Shown: positions 34,412 through 42,805, counted from the stretch's first letter. The stretch: 45,880 nucleotides of DNA from Treponema sp. UBA6367 (GCA_002437725.1 DJRF01000015.1:1-45880), one strand, 5' to 3'. A program made the numbers and translations. Notes: generated by a model not told the origin, from the letters alone.

Positions 34412-34464
34412 CGAGTGAATTGCAAGCGCATAGGCATATCTGTCCTATCGTAACAATTCACTCG
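34412..34464. other. Nested hairpin element between the beta-barrel gene and its terminator
   Basis: An outer perfect 11-bp stem (CGAGTGAATTG, 34412-34422; CAATTCACTCG, 34454-34464) encloses an inner 5-bp stem (ATAGG, CCTAT). In the transcript of the barrel gene this is a stable 3'-UTR structure, possibly for mRNA stability or a small RNA. Confidence 0.4.
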
Positions 34465-34512
34465 ATTAGCATCTTCACAATCTCTCCATCTTTCACTTGC
34501 TTGCGCGATATT

Positions 34513-35064
34513 TTAAAATTTATACACAGCTCCGACATTTACGCCCACTGGGGACATAAATACTATGTCACCATATGTGGTACCTGTTTCAAGACCTATT
34601 GATTCTATTACTGCAGCCGCAATACCAAACAGGCCTGCTTCTATCTTAAATGAAAGTCCAGAATCTTTTTTCAAAAATCCTGGCTGCCATCCAAATCTTA
34701 AATCCACAGGAATAAATGCTGCCTGTGCTTTGCTAAATCCAACGCCAAGTCCGTAAGTTAAATAAATTGTTTTCCAGCCAACAGAAGCAAATCCAAGCAG
34801 ATTAAAACCTGGGGCAGCAACAGAATAGCCCATAAAATCACAATCAAGACCTACATTCCACCACCAGTTCTCATTTATATCAAACTGATAAGAACCTCTG
34901 ACATCAAAACCTATTCCCAAAAATACCAACGGAACGCCAGCTTCGATTTTGATGTTGTGATAGTCAAAACCGCTTTTTTTACTTTCAGAGACTTCAGCCT
35001 CCTGTGCAAACGCTCCGCTTGCCAATGCAGCGCACATAGCAATTGCGCATAACATTTTCTTCAT
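34513..35064 (-). CDS. Outer-membrane beta-barrel protein
   Basis: The 183-residue product has a cleavable signal peptide (MCAALASGAFA then Q-E-A-E) and alternating amphipathic strands rich in Gly and aromatics (IKIEAGVPLVFLGIGFDVRGSYQF, WWWNVGLDCDFMGY), ending in a C-terminal Phe (NVGAVYKF), as in small OMPs. It has no lipobox. The gene has a G11 tract in its promoter next to the shared operator, comparable in principle to the poly-G-controlled OMPs of T. pallidum. Confidence 0.8.
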   Translation of the reverse strand: MKKMLCAIAMCAALASGAFAQEAEVSESKKSGFDYHNIKIEAGVPLVFLGIGFDVRGSYQFDINENWWWNVGLDCDFMGYSVAAPGFNLLGFASVGWKTIYLTYGLGVGFSKAQAAFIPVDLRFGWQPGFLKKDSGLSFKIEAGLFGIAAAVIESIGLETGTTYGDIVFMSPVGVNVGAVYKF

Positions 35065-35097
35065 AAAACAACTCCTATAAAAATCAGATATAGCAGT

Positions 35098-35144
35098 ATT
35101 TTACAGGGCAAGGGGGGGGGGGAGCGAAAGTGCGTTTTACGCAC
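35098..35144 (-). promoter_or_regulatory. Operator, G11 spacer and -10 box of the beta-barrel gene
   Basis: GTGCGTAAAACGCAC (35144-35130) is 26 nt upstream of TAAAAT (35103-35098); eleven C (minus strand) lie at 35122-35112. The extra two bases compared with the other tracts account for the longer gap. The rest of the spacer up to 35360 holds nothing I recognise. Confidence 0.75.
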
Positions 35145-35360
35145 CGAAATATGCCATGCTGTTATGCTGTCAAAATATTTCTTATTGATAAGGAATAAAA
35201 AAAGTTGATTTTGCGAACCAAAACAAAGAAAAATTTCCCCTATTTTAAGCAAATATCCGGTTCAAGCGCAAAGCATAAAAAATATTGTCTTGGTTCTTCT
35301 CAATTCAATCAACAAGATAAAACATTAAAGTTTAATGACCAATTATCCCCTTTGCAAAGG

Positions 35361-36584
35361 TCAATCCCCCATCAGCCAGTCCAGCGCATTCATTCTGGCT
35401 ATTCCGTTGTAGTCGCCCGGAGGATCATCGTCCAGCGTCAGAATCATTTTCGGGTAGTTGTCCTTGACTGCCTTTAAGGGGCGCAGCTCACGCTGCAATG
35501 TCTGCTCGTCACGGACGCTTGTGGCAACCTGAATGTAGGTGTTTCCGTCCTGAGTCTGCGCCACAAAATCAACTTCCGCATCGTCAATTTTTCCAACGTA
35601 CACGTCGTAGTGGCGGCGCAAAAGCTCAAGATAGACTATGTTTTCCAGAATGTGACCAACGTCCATAGCCTTTTTTCCGAGCATGAAATTCCGCAGGCCG
35701 ATGTCGGACACATAGTATTTTTCAAGGCTCTTAAGATATTCCCTGCCCTTGATGTTGTAACGCCCCGCCTTGTACACGATGAAGCTTTCCTCAAGCGCGC
35801 CCACATATTTTTCGATTGTCTTCGGGTCGGATTTTCTGCTGCTTGACGTGAGCGTGTCCGCTATTTTTTTCGATGAAAGCTCAAGCCCGATATTATCGAA
35901 CAGAAAACGCGTCACGCTCTTGAGAACCGGCGTGTCGGAAATCTTCTTTCTGTCGATTATGTCCTTTACAAGAACAGTGTTGTAAATTCCTTCAAGATAC
36001 GGATTTATCTCCGCCGGAGTCTGCAAAAGCTCAAGCACATACGGAAACGAGCTTGTGCTTACATACTGATTATAGGCTTTGGAAAGATTGTCCTCCTGTC
36101 TTGTCGCAACAACAAATTCCTTGAAAGACAAAGGCAGCATTTTGATTTCAACATAGCGGCCGCTTATGAGCGTTGCAATCTCGCTTGAAAGAAGAGAGGA
36201 ATTCGAACCTGCAAGATACAAGTCCACATTTTTTTTGACATAAAGGCTGTCCACAACATCAGGAAAATTCTCCACGCGCTGAATCTCGTCAAGGATTATG
36301 TAGTTCATTTTTGAAGTCAGCCGTTCCTTTATGTAGCTGTAAAGAGCGTCAGGATTCCTCAAGTCCTTGTTTTCGTATTCCTCAAGATTCAGAAAAATAA
36401 TCTGATTTTCTTCAACCCCTTCATTCAGAAGCTGAGCGCGGAACATCTCCAGAACCGTGGATTTTCCGCACCGCCTGATTCCAGTAACAATTTTTATGAG
36501 TTTTTTATGCTTAAGATTATTCAGCCGCTCAAGATATTCCCTGCGGACGACAAGTTCCGGCTCAAAGCTATGTTTCTCTTCCAT
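35361..36584 (-). CDS. AAA_14/DUF4143 ATPase 3
   Basis: About 407 residues from the ATG at 36584 (MEEKHSFEPE); an upstream in-frame start at 36623 adds a hydrophobic stretch overlapping the repeats and is unlikely. Walker A GIRRCGKS, Walker B YIILDEIQ, sensor LAGSNSSLL, middle helix-turn-helix (KKIADTLTSSSRK, IEKYVGALEESF) and DUF4143 are present. The nuclease-like site keeps EVDF but reads YIQVAT in place of E-x-K, as in ATPase 1, so these two form a catalytically reduced subgroup. Confidence 0.85.
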   Translation of the reverse strand: MEEKHSFEPELVVRREYLERLNNLKHKKLIKIVTGIRRCGKSTVLEMFRAQLLNEGVEENQIIFLNLEEYENKDLRNPDALYSYIKERLTSKMNYIILDEIQRVENFPDVVDSLYVKKNVDLYLAGSNSSLLSSEIATLISGRYVEIKMLPLSFKEFVVATRQEDNLSKAYNQYVSTSSFPYVLELLQTPAEINPYLEGIYNTVLVKDIIDRKKISDTPVLKSVTRFLFDNIGLELSSKKIADTLTSSSRKSDPKTIEKYVGALEESFIVYKAGRYNIKGREYLKSLEKYYVSDIGLRNFMLGKKAMDVGHILENIVYLELLRRHYDVYVGKIDDAEVDFVAQTQDGNTYIQVATSVRDEQTLQRELRPLKAVKDNYPKMILTLDDDPPGDYNGIARMNALDWLMGD

Positions 36585-36590
36585 ATTTAA

Positions 36591-36651
36591 GATTATAATC
36601 CCAAAAGTCGGTAAAATCAACAAGTTTTTGGATTACGTTCCTAAAAACTCG
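36591..36651 (-). repeat. Two-copy repeat before DUF4143 ATPase 3
   Basis: GATTATAATCCCAAAAGTCG (36591-36610) and GATTACGTTCCTAAAAACTC (from 36631) share GATTA, TCC and AAAA at 40-bp spacing. The match is weaker than for ATPases 2, 5 and 6. Confidence 0.45.
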
Positions 36652-36660
36652 ACATTTTGA

Positions 36661-37803
36661 CTAACCAGTAACAAATTCCATATAATTGTCTTTTGTCACT
36701 GCAGAAAAAGAAATTTCTGGATAATTATTTGAGAATGTCAACGGACATTTTACATTCGCCTTTTTAGGATTGCACTTAAACTCGTAAGCAGAAAATTTTC
36801 CGTCAATTTCTTCTATAAAGTCAATTTCCTGCTTTTGTGTTGTGCGCCAAAAATAGTATTTTGCTTTTCTGTTATGGAAAGCGTTGTTTTTTACACGCTC
36901 GCTTATCAAAAAATTCTCCCAAATCATGCCAATATCGGAACGCAAATCGCAGGGAGAAAAATTTGAGATGACAGCATTTCTAACACCGTTATCATAAAAA
37001 TAAATCTTTATGCTTTTTTTCAGTTCATTACGAACATTGCGGCTGTATGAGTGAAGATGAAAAACAACGTAAGCCTTTTCAAGCAAATCCACATATTTTT
37101 GAACAGTAAGAGTGTCAATTCCCAAAAGATTTCCAAGCTCATTGAAAGAAACTTCACTTCCAACCTGCAAAGCAAGGGCCTGGACAAGCTTTTCAATCAC
37201 AGCAGGCTTCCTAATATCTTGAAATTCAAAGACATCCTTATAAAGATAGCTTGAAACAATATTGGAAAGAATTTCTTTTTCCCCGCCAGGATTATTTGCA
37301 ACATCAGGATAAAAACCATAGACGAGCCTATTTTCAAGCTGTTTCATTTCATCAAGCATGTTTGAATTTGAAACAAGCTCGTTTGTAGAAAAAGGGAAAA
37401 GATTATATTCAAACTTTCGCCCGGTCAAAGGCTCATTTATGGTGTTTGACAAATCAAGGGCAGAAGAGCCGGTTACAGCAATTTGAACTTCCGGAAAGTT
37501 ATCATGCAGGATTTTTAGTTTAAGCCCAATATTCTGAATACGCTGAGCCTCGTCAATAACAATAAATTTCGAATTTCCTATAAGAGACTTGAACCTAGCG
37601 GAAGATTCTTCTGATAAAATCTTTCTAACTTCAACCTCGTCACAATTCCAATACTGAACGGAATTATTTTCAAAATTTTCAGAAAGGATTTTTCTTAGCA
37701 GAGTAGTTTTTCCTACCTGACGCGGTCCAATCAGAATCAGAACCTTGCCGCTCCCTATTTTTCCCTCAAGAATTTTCTGCAAATCACGCTTGATTTCTTT
37801 CAT
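36661..37803 (-). CDS. AAA_14/DUF4143 ATPase 4
   Basis: About 380 residues from the ATG at 37803 (MKEIKRDLQK); the frame extends upstream to 37842 without support. Walker A GPRQVGKT, Walker B FIVIDEAQ, sensor VTGSSALDL, a helix-turn-helix (FNELGNLLGIDTLTVQKYVDLLEKAYVV) and DUF4143 with EIDF and YEFKC, so the PD-(D/E)XK-type residues are present. It is a third sequence subtype, diverged from the others. An 18-bp near-perfect inverted repeat lies 31 bp upstream. Confidence 0.85.
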   Translation of the reverse strand: MKEIKRDLQKILEGKIGSGKVLILIGPRQVGKTTLLRKILSENFENNSVQYWNCDEVEVRKILSEESSARFKSLIGNSKFIVIDEAQRIQNIGLKLKILHDNFPEVQIAVTGSSALDLSNTINEPLTGRKFEYNLFPFSTNELVSNSNMLDEMKQLENRLVYGFYPDVANNPGGEKEILSNIVSSYLYKDVFEFQDIRKPAVIEKLVQALALQVGSEVSFNELGNLLGIDTLTVQKYVDLLEKAYVVFHLHSYSRNVRNELKKSIKIYFYDNGVRNAVISNFSPCDLRSDIGMIWENFLISERVKNNAFHNRKAKYYFWRTTQKQEIDFIEEIDGKFSAYEFKCNPKKANVKCPLTFSNNYPEISFSAVTKDNYMEFVTG

Positions 37804-37833
37804 ATCAAAGATTATACGGCAATAAAACAGTCT

Positions 37834-37895
37834 AATCAACAAAAATTATAATATTTATTGATTACAATCGAAAATTGTTATGATTTTTGTTGATT
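37834..37895 (-). promoter_or_regulatory. Inverted repeat upstream of DUF4143 ATPase 4
   Basis: AATCAACAAAAATTATAA (37834-37851) and TTATGATTTTTGTTGATT (37878-37895) pair at 17 of 18 positions. The arms start 31 bp upstream of the ATG and straddle the likely promoter. Confidence 0.6.
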
Positions 37896-38130
37896 TTTTT
37901 ACTAATAGTTCCAGCGCAAGCCGAGCCTGTTCCATTCTGCTTAGGAATGCCGTTGATTTAAACCAGCTTTTCGCAGAAAGGATGCTCCAGCCTAGCCGCT
38001 TCGCACGCTGCCGCGGCTCCGCTTGCAAGGCCTGCGCCTTCTTTCTGCGCCCATATAGGGTTACTGCGCGGATTCGTACTTCCGCGCAGGCGGAAGCTGT
38101 AAAATAATTTCCTTGCAGAACTAGCCAACG
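37896..38130. other. GC-rich spacer downstream of the FGE lipoprotein gene
   Basis: An unusually GC-rich stretch for this window (about 37980-38100) follows the 3' end of the FGE gene on the minus strand. It includes a 32-bp sequence (37923-37954) repeated at 43330-43361. No gene is evident. Confidence 0.4.
37923..37954 (+). repeat. 32-bp direct repeat, copy 1
   Basis: Identical over 32 bp to 43330-43361, beginning GAGCCTGTTCC and ending AGGAATGCCGTT. Confidence 0.8.
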
Positions 38131-38139
38131 CTAGTTGGC
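38124..38139 (-). other. Stem-loop spanning the FGE lipoprotein stop codon
   Basis: GCCAAC and GTTGGC form a 6-bp stem around a 4-nt loop that contains the stop codon. A short hairpin right after a variable region is the arrangement described for diversity-generating retroelement targets, although those stems are often 7-10 bp. Confidence 0.45.
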
Positions 38140-39852
38140 GTTGCGAACAAGGCGGAAGCCACCGCTGGAAATTTTCGGGACTTCGGAGAGCCTGTTGTTA
38201 ACCCTCGCGAAGTCGGCGTCGCTGCCACCACTGCCGCCACGAATACAGCGGGAGTCGTCGGCCTTGCCCGAAGCCGCCGGGCCAGTACTTGGAGTGTCGC
38301 TTGATATGCGGTCGCACCAGTCCCAGCACCATTCTCTTACGTTTCCGCTCATGTCGTAAAGTCTGTAAGCGTTTGCCTTTTTAGTCTTTACATCTCTTGT
38401 TTCTGAGAAGAAAGTTGATTCCGAATTGCCTTGATACCATGCCACTTCGTCTATGGTGTCGCTTCCGGCATAGGTGTGGCTTTCGCCGCCGCGCGCAGCC
38501 CATTCCCATTCTGCCTCTGTAGGCAGGCGGTAACCGTCCGCTGCAAAGTCGCACGTTACGGCATCCCATTTCTCACGCTCACTGTAGTTGCTGTAATCAT
38601 TTGGAACACTTCCCCAGTCTTTTGGGTCTGCTTTTCCGTCAATTGAATAGCAAGGAGTCAAGCCTTCCTTCATAGAACGAATGTTGCAGTATATAAGCGT
38701 GTCGTACCAGTTTAATCCGCTTACAGGGTTGTTCTTTGCGGCGTCGCCTTTAAGCTTGTTTCCGTCCTTGTCGTAAGCGTAGACTTTGCTTGGATCGCTT
38801 CCCATTACAGCCTTGAATTCTCCGCGTGTTACCTCATGGTCGCTCATGTAGAACGAGGCGATCTCAAGCTTGCGTCCGCTTACGAATATACCTGAGCTCG
38901 GGGTCCATTCTTCTGTTCCGTCAATTGAAGCGCCAGGAATTTTTACAAAGTTTTCCGCAACCGGCTCGATGCTGCCGGAAGTTGAACCGCCGGTACTGCC
39001 GCTTTCTGAACCGCCGCCAGAAGAGCTTGAGGAGCCAACTTTTGTAAAAGTTACAGTTGTCGAATTTATATCTACCGTGAATTTTCCATCTTTTACAGCA
39101 AGCTCGTTATCTTCTACTTCTTCTACCCATTCACTAGAAAGTGTGTCTGACGAGTGGGTCTGGTGCTGATGAATTGTGCCGTTCTCAAAAGTGCCGTCCA
39201 GTGTGTAAGTGCCTTTTGCTTTGTTTGTAGCTCTTTCCGCAGAATTGTCCCCAAAAAACCAAGTCATTAAAAAAGTGCCGTCAGCTTTACAGTCAACCTG
39301 AATTGTTCTTCCATAAAATAATTTGGTTGACTGAAACACTGCAGATTCAGAAGTAGAACCGCCGCCGGATGTTGAACCTCCGGTACTGCCGCTTCCTGAT
39401 CCAGTTTCGCTGCCAGAAGAGCTTGAAGAGCCAACTTTTGTAAAAGTTACAGTTGTCGAATTTATATCTACCGTGAATTTTCCATCTTTTACAGTAAGGG
39501 TTTCATCTTCTACTTCTTCTACCCATTCGCTAGAAAGTGTGCCTGACGAGTGGGTCTGGTGCTGATGAATTGTGCCGTTCTCAAAAGTGCCGTCCAGTGT
39601 GTAAGTGCCTTTTCCTTTGTTTGTAGCTCTTTCCGCAGAATAGTCACCCAAAGACCAAGTCATTAAATAAGTGCCGTCAGCTTTGTATTCAATCTGAATT
39701 GTTCCTTCATAAAATCTGGTTGACTGAAATACTGCAGATCCAGAAGTCGAACCGCCAGTAATAGTTCCATCACCTGAACCATCGCTGCAGCCAAAGACTG
39801 CAAGCCCCATTGCCATTGCCGCGAGCAAGGCAAAAATCCTTGATTTCTTCAT
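38131..39852 (-). CDS. FGE-fold lipoprotein with tandem N-terminal domains
   Basis: The 573-residue protein has a lipoprotein signal (GLAVFGC, lipobox VFGC). Two near-identical domains of about 100 residues follow (each with TYTLDGTFENGTIHQHQTH and VKDGKFTVDINSTTVTFTKV), joined by Ser/Gly linkers. From about residue 300 a formylglycine-generating-enzyme/sulfatase-modifying-factor domain runs to the end (EIASFYMSDHEVTRGEF, GYRLPTEAEWEWAARGGE, YDMSGNVREWCWDWC, RGGS, GFRLVR). FGE folds also serve as C-type-lectin ligand binders in DGR variable proteins. The final 50 codons differ from its paralogue while the rest is near identical. Confidence 0.88.
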   Translation of the reverse strand: MKKSRIFALLAAMAMGLAVFGCSDGSGDGTITGGSTSGSAVFQSTRFYEGTIQIEYKADGTYLMTWSLGDYSAERATNKGKGTYTLDGTFENGTIHQHQTHSSGTLSSEWVEEVEDETLTVKDGKFTVDINSTTVTFTKVGSSSSSGSETGSGSGSTGGSTSGGGSTSESAVFQSTKLFYGRTIQVDCKADGTFLMTWFFGDNSAERATNKAKGTYTLDGTFENGTIHQHQTHSSDTLSSEWVEEVEDNELAVKDGKFTVDINSTTVTFTKVGSSSSSGGGSESGSTGGSTSGSIEPVAENFVKIPGASIDGTEEWTPSSGIFVSGRKLEIASFYMSDHEVTRGEFKAVMGSDPSKVYAYDKDGNKLKGDAAKNNPVSGLNWYDTLIYCNIRSMKEGLTPCYSIDGKADPKDWGSVPNDYSNYSEREKWDAVTCDFAADGYRLPTEAEWEWAARGGESHTYAGSDTIDEVAWYQGNSESTFFSETRDVKTKKANAYRLYDMSGNVREWCWDWCDRISSDTPSTGPAASGKADDSRCIRGGSGGSDADFARVNNRLSEVPKISSGGFRLVRNAN

Positions 39853-39882
39853 TTTTTTTCTCCTTCGAAAAATGATTTAAAC

Positions 39883-39942
39883 AAAAAAAGACCGCTGTGC
39901 TGCAGGCGCGCAAATTTTTGCACGCCGCAGCACAACGGTCTT
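39883..39942 (-). terminator. Terminator-like hairpin in the FGE lipoprotein leader
   Basis: On the minus strand AAGACCGTTGTGCTGC and GCAGCACAGCGGTCTT pair almost perfectly with a further GC-rich upper stem, followed by TTTTTTTG. It lies between the promoter and the ATG at 39852, so it would stop most transcripts before the gene unless relieved. Confidence 0.7.
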
Positions 39943-39983
39943 CATTTTATTCTTTATATAGCCGCCTGAAGACAGTGTTGCTA

Positions 39984-40011
39984 TTCTGAGTTCTGAGTTC
40001 TGAGTTCTGAC
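39984..40011 (-). repeat. Heptanucleotide tandem repeat in the leader
   Basis: TTCTGAG three times in tandem plus a fourth copy TTCTGAC, between the predicted transcription start and the terminator hairpin. Confidence 0.8.
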
Positions 40012-40070
40012 AAGATTGTGTTTCTCCCTTTTCTATTTGTCAAGCAGCAGTTACTGTTTTATTGTAGAAT

Positions 40071-40114
40071 ATTTTACAGGAAGAAAAGCAGGCGAGAAAG
40101 TGCGTTTTACGCAC
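40071..40114 (-). promoter_or_regulatory. Operator and -10 box of the FGE lipoprotein gene
   Basis: GTGCGTAAAACGCAC (40114-40100) is exactly 23 nt upstream of TAAAAT (40076-40071). The spacer has no G tract. The resulting leader is about 210 nt and includes the heptamer repeats and the terminator hairpin. Confidence 0.72.
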
Positions 40115-40153
40115 CGAATTTGAGATTTTTTAGCAATGAAATCACATGGCTTT

Positions 40154-41488
40154 TTAGTCCATTTTTTTAACAAATGCCTTGATCATAAATGCGCAGAAAT
40201 ATGGAAATGTATAAATGCAGTTTGCGTATCCAACGTTAAAATCGCCAAGCTTTATTCCGTTTTTTATATCGCTATAATTTTCATTTTTTATCAGCGAAGC
40301 CAAAGATTTTGAGCGGCCGCAGTTTGATTTAACTTCTACCGGCAGCAATCCGCTTTTGGACCTGACAAAAAAATCTTCCTCTAAGGTTGAATTTTCTTTC
40401 TTATAGTAAAACAATCCTAATCCCTGTTTGACAAACGCTTCCGCCACGAAATTTTCATACAGCGCACCCTTATAAACACCAAGGTTCTTATTCACACGCA
40501 AATCCTCCTGCGCCTCTTCATCAAGCGCAGAGATGAGCAATCCCGTATCAGGATAGTACAGCTTGAATTTTCCTTCTTCCACATTTCCTTTAAGCGGCAG
40601 CTCAGGGTATCCAAGGCACTTGCACTCCGCAACAACTCCGGCGTCAATCAGCCACTCAACGCAGCCGGTGTATTCCCTGGACCTGGCATTCTTATCTATC
40701 TTATTAAACTGGAATTTCTTGTTTTCCTTTGCCAGCTGGGAGGGAACGCTTCTGTATACGCTTATGATTTTTGCCTGGTCCAATCCTTCCGCATATTTAC
40801 GGACATCCTCCTCGTAATCAAGCCTAATCTGTTCCTGCACGGCAGTTGAGCCGGAAAACGTTCCTGTTTCTATATACCCTCTGATTACATCAGGCATTCC
40901 GCCTAGCACACAGTAATCCAGAAACAACGCCTTATACACATTCAGCTCAGTCTCGCTGAACGGCTTAATCTCTGTCATATGGGTTAAAATGTCATCTATC
41001 TGTTCCTGAGCATATCCTTTTGCCCACAAAAACTCCTCAAAGTCCATGGAATACATTTCATAATCAGTTTTGTTTCCAACGCTGTTGCTATGAATCTTTT
41101 TATAATTAATTCCAAGCATAGAACCGCTGCAAATAACATCGAATCTTCTGTCTATATTAAATGATTTCAAGCATGTGGCCGCATCCGGATATTCCTGTAT
41201 CTCATCGAAAACAATAATTGTCTCTCCGGGAACAAATTTCAAATTTGGGTCAGCAAGGGAAATATTCTTTATTACAGTGTCTACATCATAGCCATCACTT
41301 ACAATTGCGCGGAATCTTTTGTCCAGCACAAAATTTATATATACGACATTTGAATAGGCTCTTTTGGCAAAATGCAATATGGACTTAGTTTTTCCAATCT
41401 GCCTTGCGCCCTTTATGATTAACGGCTTGCGCGATACATCTTTTTTCCAATTCAACAAAAAGGAATCAATTTTTCTCTTAAAATACAT
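40154..41488 (-). CDS. AAA_14/DUF4143 ATPase 5
   Basis: About 444 residues from the ATG at 41488, which has GGAAGG eight nt upstream; an in-frame GTG at 41518 lies inside the repeats. Walker A GARQIGKT, Walker B IIVFDEIQEYP, sensor CSGSMLG, PSQLAKENKKFQFNKID as in ATPase 2, and DUF4143 with EEDFF and VEVKS, so D and E-x-K are present. It is the closest relative of ATPase 2. Three iterons at 32-bp spacing lie upstream. Confidence 0.86.
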   Translation of the reverse strand: MYFKRKIDSFLLNWKKDVSRKPLIIKGARQIGKTKSILHFAKRAYSNVVYINFVLDKRFRAIVSDGYDVDTVIKNISLADPNLKFVPGETIIVFDEIQEYPDAATCLKSFNIDRRFDVICSGSMLGINYKKIHSNSVGNKTDYEMYSMDFEEFLWAKGYAQEQIDDILTHMTEIKPFSETELNVYKALFLDYCVLGGMPDVIRGYIETGTFSGSTAVQEQIRLDYEEDVRKYAEGLDQAKIISVYRSVPSQLAKENKKFQFNKIDKNARSREYTGCVEWLIDAGVVAECKCLGYPELPLKGNVEEGKFKLYYPDTGLLISALDEEAQEDLRVNKNLGVYKGALYENFVAEAFVKQGLGLFYYKKENSTLEEDFFVRSKSGLLPVEVKSNCGRSKSLASLIKNENYSDIKNGIKLGDFNVGYANCIYTFPYFCAFMIKAFVKKMD

Positions 41489-41514
41489 GATTCTGCCTTC
41501 CGAAATGAAATATA

Positions 41515-41590
41515 TCACATAATAATAGCGTTTTTCAACAATATTTTCACATTTTATGAGCGTTAAAAGCTAAAGCTATCACATTTTATG
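41515..41590 (-). repeat. Three iterons at 32-bp spacing before DUF4143 ATPase 5
   Basis: TCACATTTTATG at 41547 and 41579 are identical; TCACATAATAAT at 41515 shares the first half. All start exactly 32 bp apart and lead to the ATG at 41488. Confidence 0.75.
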
Positions 41591-41598
41591 TTTCAGTT

Positions 41599-42765
41599 TT
41601 AATACAAGAACCCAAACAGCCACAATGGAATTTTAGAACCGCAGCCAGCTTCAATTCCGTCTGCCGCGACAAAGGCATTTTTCAGATTTTTTACTTGCTC
41701 TCCTGTCTTGTTTTTTCCGCCACATTCAATTGTATATTTGCCGTTTACAAAGAAATCACTTGCATCTGAAAATTCCACTGTCTGATTATAAGAAAGCTGG
41801 TTTATCAAAAAAGTTTCCCTCGCATTTCCTTCATCCACCTTCTCTCCCTGATATAAATACATCAGGTTTGTATTTTCAAGAAAAATTTTATCAGGTTTTT
41901 GAAGCGAACTTACCCCTTTTAAATCCTTAAATAAAGAATCAATCAGTTTTGCATCCGTAAGGCTTTTTAAGTATGAAAGCAGTGTGGCCCGGTTCAACTC
42001 CATAGCGCCGGAGAGCTTTGACACATTCAGCATAAATGGCGAACTTTCAGCAATTATCGCCAGAAGCTTCTTAATCTTGGGAACATAGGCTATTTCTATT
42101 TTCCTCAAAAGCGGAAGCTCCACATCCAAAATCATATTTACGGTTTCCTCAAGCTTCATGTAGTAAGAATCCAATCCTTCCATGAAAAAAGGATAATAGC
42201 CGGTCTTTAGATATTCATCAAAATATTCAAACGGTTTTACTTTTCCGCAAATATCAAAAGCATGTCTTGAATGATTCTGCAAAATTTCTTCTAAAGACAA
42301 TTCCTGAAAGTCATTTCCTGTTTTTATATTTAAAAACTCCCTGAAGGAAAGCCCCTGCATATTGTACATCACAGGACGGCGGCTCAAATCAGCACGCGCA
42401 TCAAGAATCTGAAGAAGAGATGAGCCTGTAAAAACAACCTGCAGCTCAGGATAATTATCATAAATATTTTTTATGTACACAGGCCAGTCTTCATATCTAT
42501 GGACTTCATCTAAATAAAGAATTTTTCCGCCGTTTTTTGAGAAAGAATCAGCAAGATCAAGCAATGAGTTTTTTGCAAACCAGATATTATCAAGGCTTAC
42601 AAAGAGAGCTTTTCCTGAAGAAACTAAATCCATATAATTATTTTTTAGATGCTGAAGAAGCAGTGTTGCCTTTCCGCAGCCTCTGGCGCCTTTAATTCCA
42701 ATCAGCCGGGAATTCCAGTTAATTTTATTATCAATTGACCGCACAAAAGATTCTTTTGTATTCAT
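41599..42765 (-). CDS. AAA_14/DUF4143 ATPase 6, divergent Walker A
   Basis: About 388 residues from the ATG at 42765 (MNTKESFVRS); the frame upstream to 42810 lacks a ribosome-binding site. Walker B ILYLDEVHRY, sensor FTGSSLLQI and the family middle region (KLSGAMELNRATLLSYLKSL) are clear. Walker A reads GARGCGKA, with Ala instead of the usual Ser/Thr before TLL, so nucleotide hydrolysis may be altered. The C-terminal domain has YTIECGGKNKT rather than the D/E-x-K pattern, a different DUF4143 subtype. Confidence 0.82.
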   Translation of the reverse strand: MNTKESFVRSIDNKINWNSRLIGIKGARGCGKATLLLQHLKNNYMDLVSSGKALFVSLDNIWFAKNSLLDLADSFSKNGGKILYLDEVHRYEDWPVYIKNIYDNYPELQVVFTGSSLLQILDARADLSRRPVMYNMQGLSFREFLNIKTGNDFQELSLEEILQNHSRHAFDICGKVKPFEYFDEYLKTGYYPFFMEGLDSYYMKLEETVNMILDVELPLLRKIEIAYVPKIKKLLAIIAESSPFMLNVSKLSGAMELNRATLLSYLKSLTDAKLIDSLFKDLKGVSSLQKPDKIFLENTNLMYLYQGEKVDEGNARETFLINQLSYNQTVEFSDASDFFVNGKYTIECGGKNKTGEQVKNLKNAFVAADGIEAGCGSKIPLWLFGFLY

Positions 42766-42805
42766 GATTCTTTTTGCTGATATTTCAATCAGAACTGTAT
42801 AATCT

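Larger units (their letters stand above)
34226..34512. other. Intergenic region with gene remnant, terminator and nested hairpin
   Basis: Right after the ATPase stop, a plus-strand frame to 34320 reads NYYLIYDGFPKRFEFAG and has no start; it looks like a remnant. A minus-strand terminator and a nested hairpin follow (listed separately). Confidence 0.35.

Noticed and set aside
37980..38100. GC-rich stretch as a tRNA or rRNA fragment
   Set aside because: No cloverleaf, no conserved T-loop or rRNA core could be recognised.
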